Below, one piece after another: positions 63,977 through 64,000 of a DNA stretch of 64,000 bases. This DNA is from Lachnospiraceae bacterium. Lineage in GTDB: Bacteria > Bacillota > Clostridia > Lachnospirales > Lachnospiraceae. Under the pieces are notes generated by a model, which was not told the DNA's origin, made no database searches, and worked only from the letters and a program-made list of their open reading frames with translations. Within the stretch, counting starts at the first letter, position 1, and each line of letters opens with the position of its first letter. The stretch is taken from positions 1 through 64,000 of the forward strand of contig JAQXJP010000027.1 of NCBI GenBank assembly GCA_029008875.1, read 5' to 3'. The translations under genes and the position numbers were made by a program.

Positions 63977-64000
63977 CGCAAAGCTTGCAGTTATTTTACT

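Overview
The window looks like chromosome of a spore-forming, probably motile Clostridia, most likely a Lachnospiraceae member. Evidence is the glgC-glgD pair, the conserved hup-rqcP-yabP-divIC-spoIIE-tilS-hpt-ftsH cluster, spoVG-pth-mfd synteny, a SAM-I riboswitch on metK, a CotS-type kinase, a Spo0A-type spoIIE promoter and GGAGG-rich ribosome binding sites. Genus cannot be set from sequence reading alone. No rRNA, tRNA or CRISPR array was seen.

Positions 1-17,200 are an AT-rich accessory island devoted to defence. In order: the 3' part of a DUF2075 (Schlafen-like) helicase gene overlapping a MazG-like pyrophosphohydrolase; a short scar resembling the 5' end of a low-molecular-weight tyrosine phosphatase gene; two candidate small RNAs, the second a ~260-nt structured RNA with internally covarying repeat hairpins directly upstream of a PBECR4-type nuclease gene; a type I restriction-modification operon (HTH protein, hsdM, hsdS, a DUF3800 gene, hsdR); a class 2 OLD nuclease plus UvrD helicase pair (Gabija-like); and an IS66 element with clear terminal inverted repeats but no visible target duplication, at the junction with core genes.

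Positions 17,200-51,600 are core chromosome. A leftward block carries prs, dnaI, dnaD (two abutting perfect DnaA boxes upstream) and murC. A rightward block carries glgC-glgD, spoVG, pth, mfd, a PrsA-like foldase lipoprotein and murA. An HD-GYP phosphodiesterase gene diverges from metK. Then come a two-component system, a pseudouridine synthase, a large TPR-GGDEF protein, CCA-adding enzyme, a CotS-like protein and a PEGA-like lipoprotein, followed by the sporulation/division cluster ending in ftsH. That cluster lacks yabQ, and its SpoIIE has a short membrane domain.

Positions 51,570-51,960 hold a tandem duplication of about 200 bp. Each copy carries a promoter, a ~95-nt RNA with C-rich unpaired segments and a terminator: a pair of sister small RNAs, which with the PBECR4-linked RNA is the most novel-looking content here.

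Positions 52,017-64,000 form a starch/maltodextrin region: a predicted surface metallopeptidase lipoprotein and a LacI regulator on the minus strand, then malE, malF, malG and a lipid-anchored GH13 amylase on the plus strand. A chemoreceptor with an unusual Lys-Pro-Ala-rich cytoplasmic tail and a PlsC acyltransferase follow. The layout suggests extracellular starch cleavage, ABC import, LacI control and possibly chemotaxis to the same sugars; the last link is inference.
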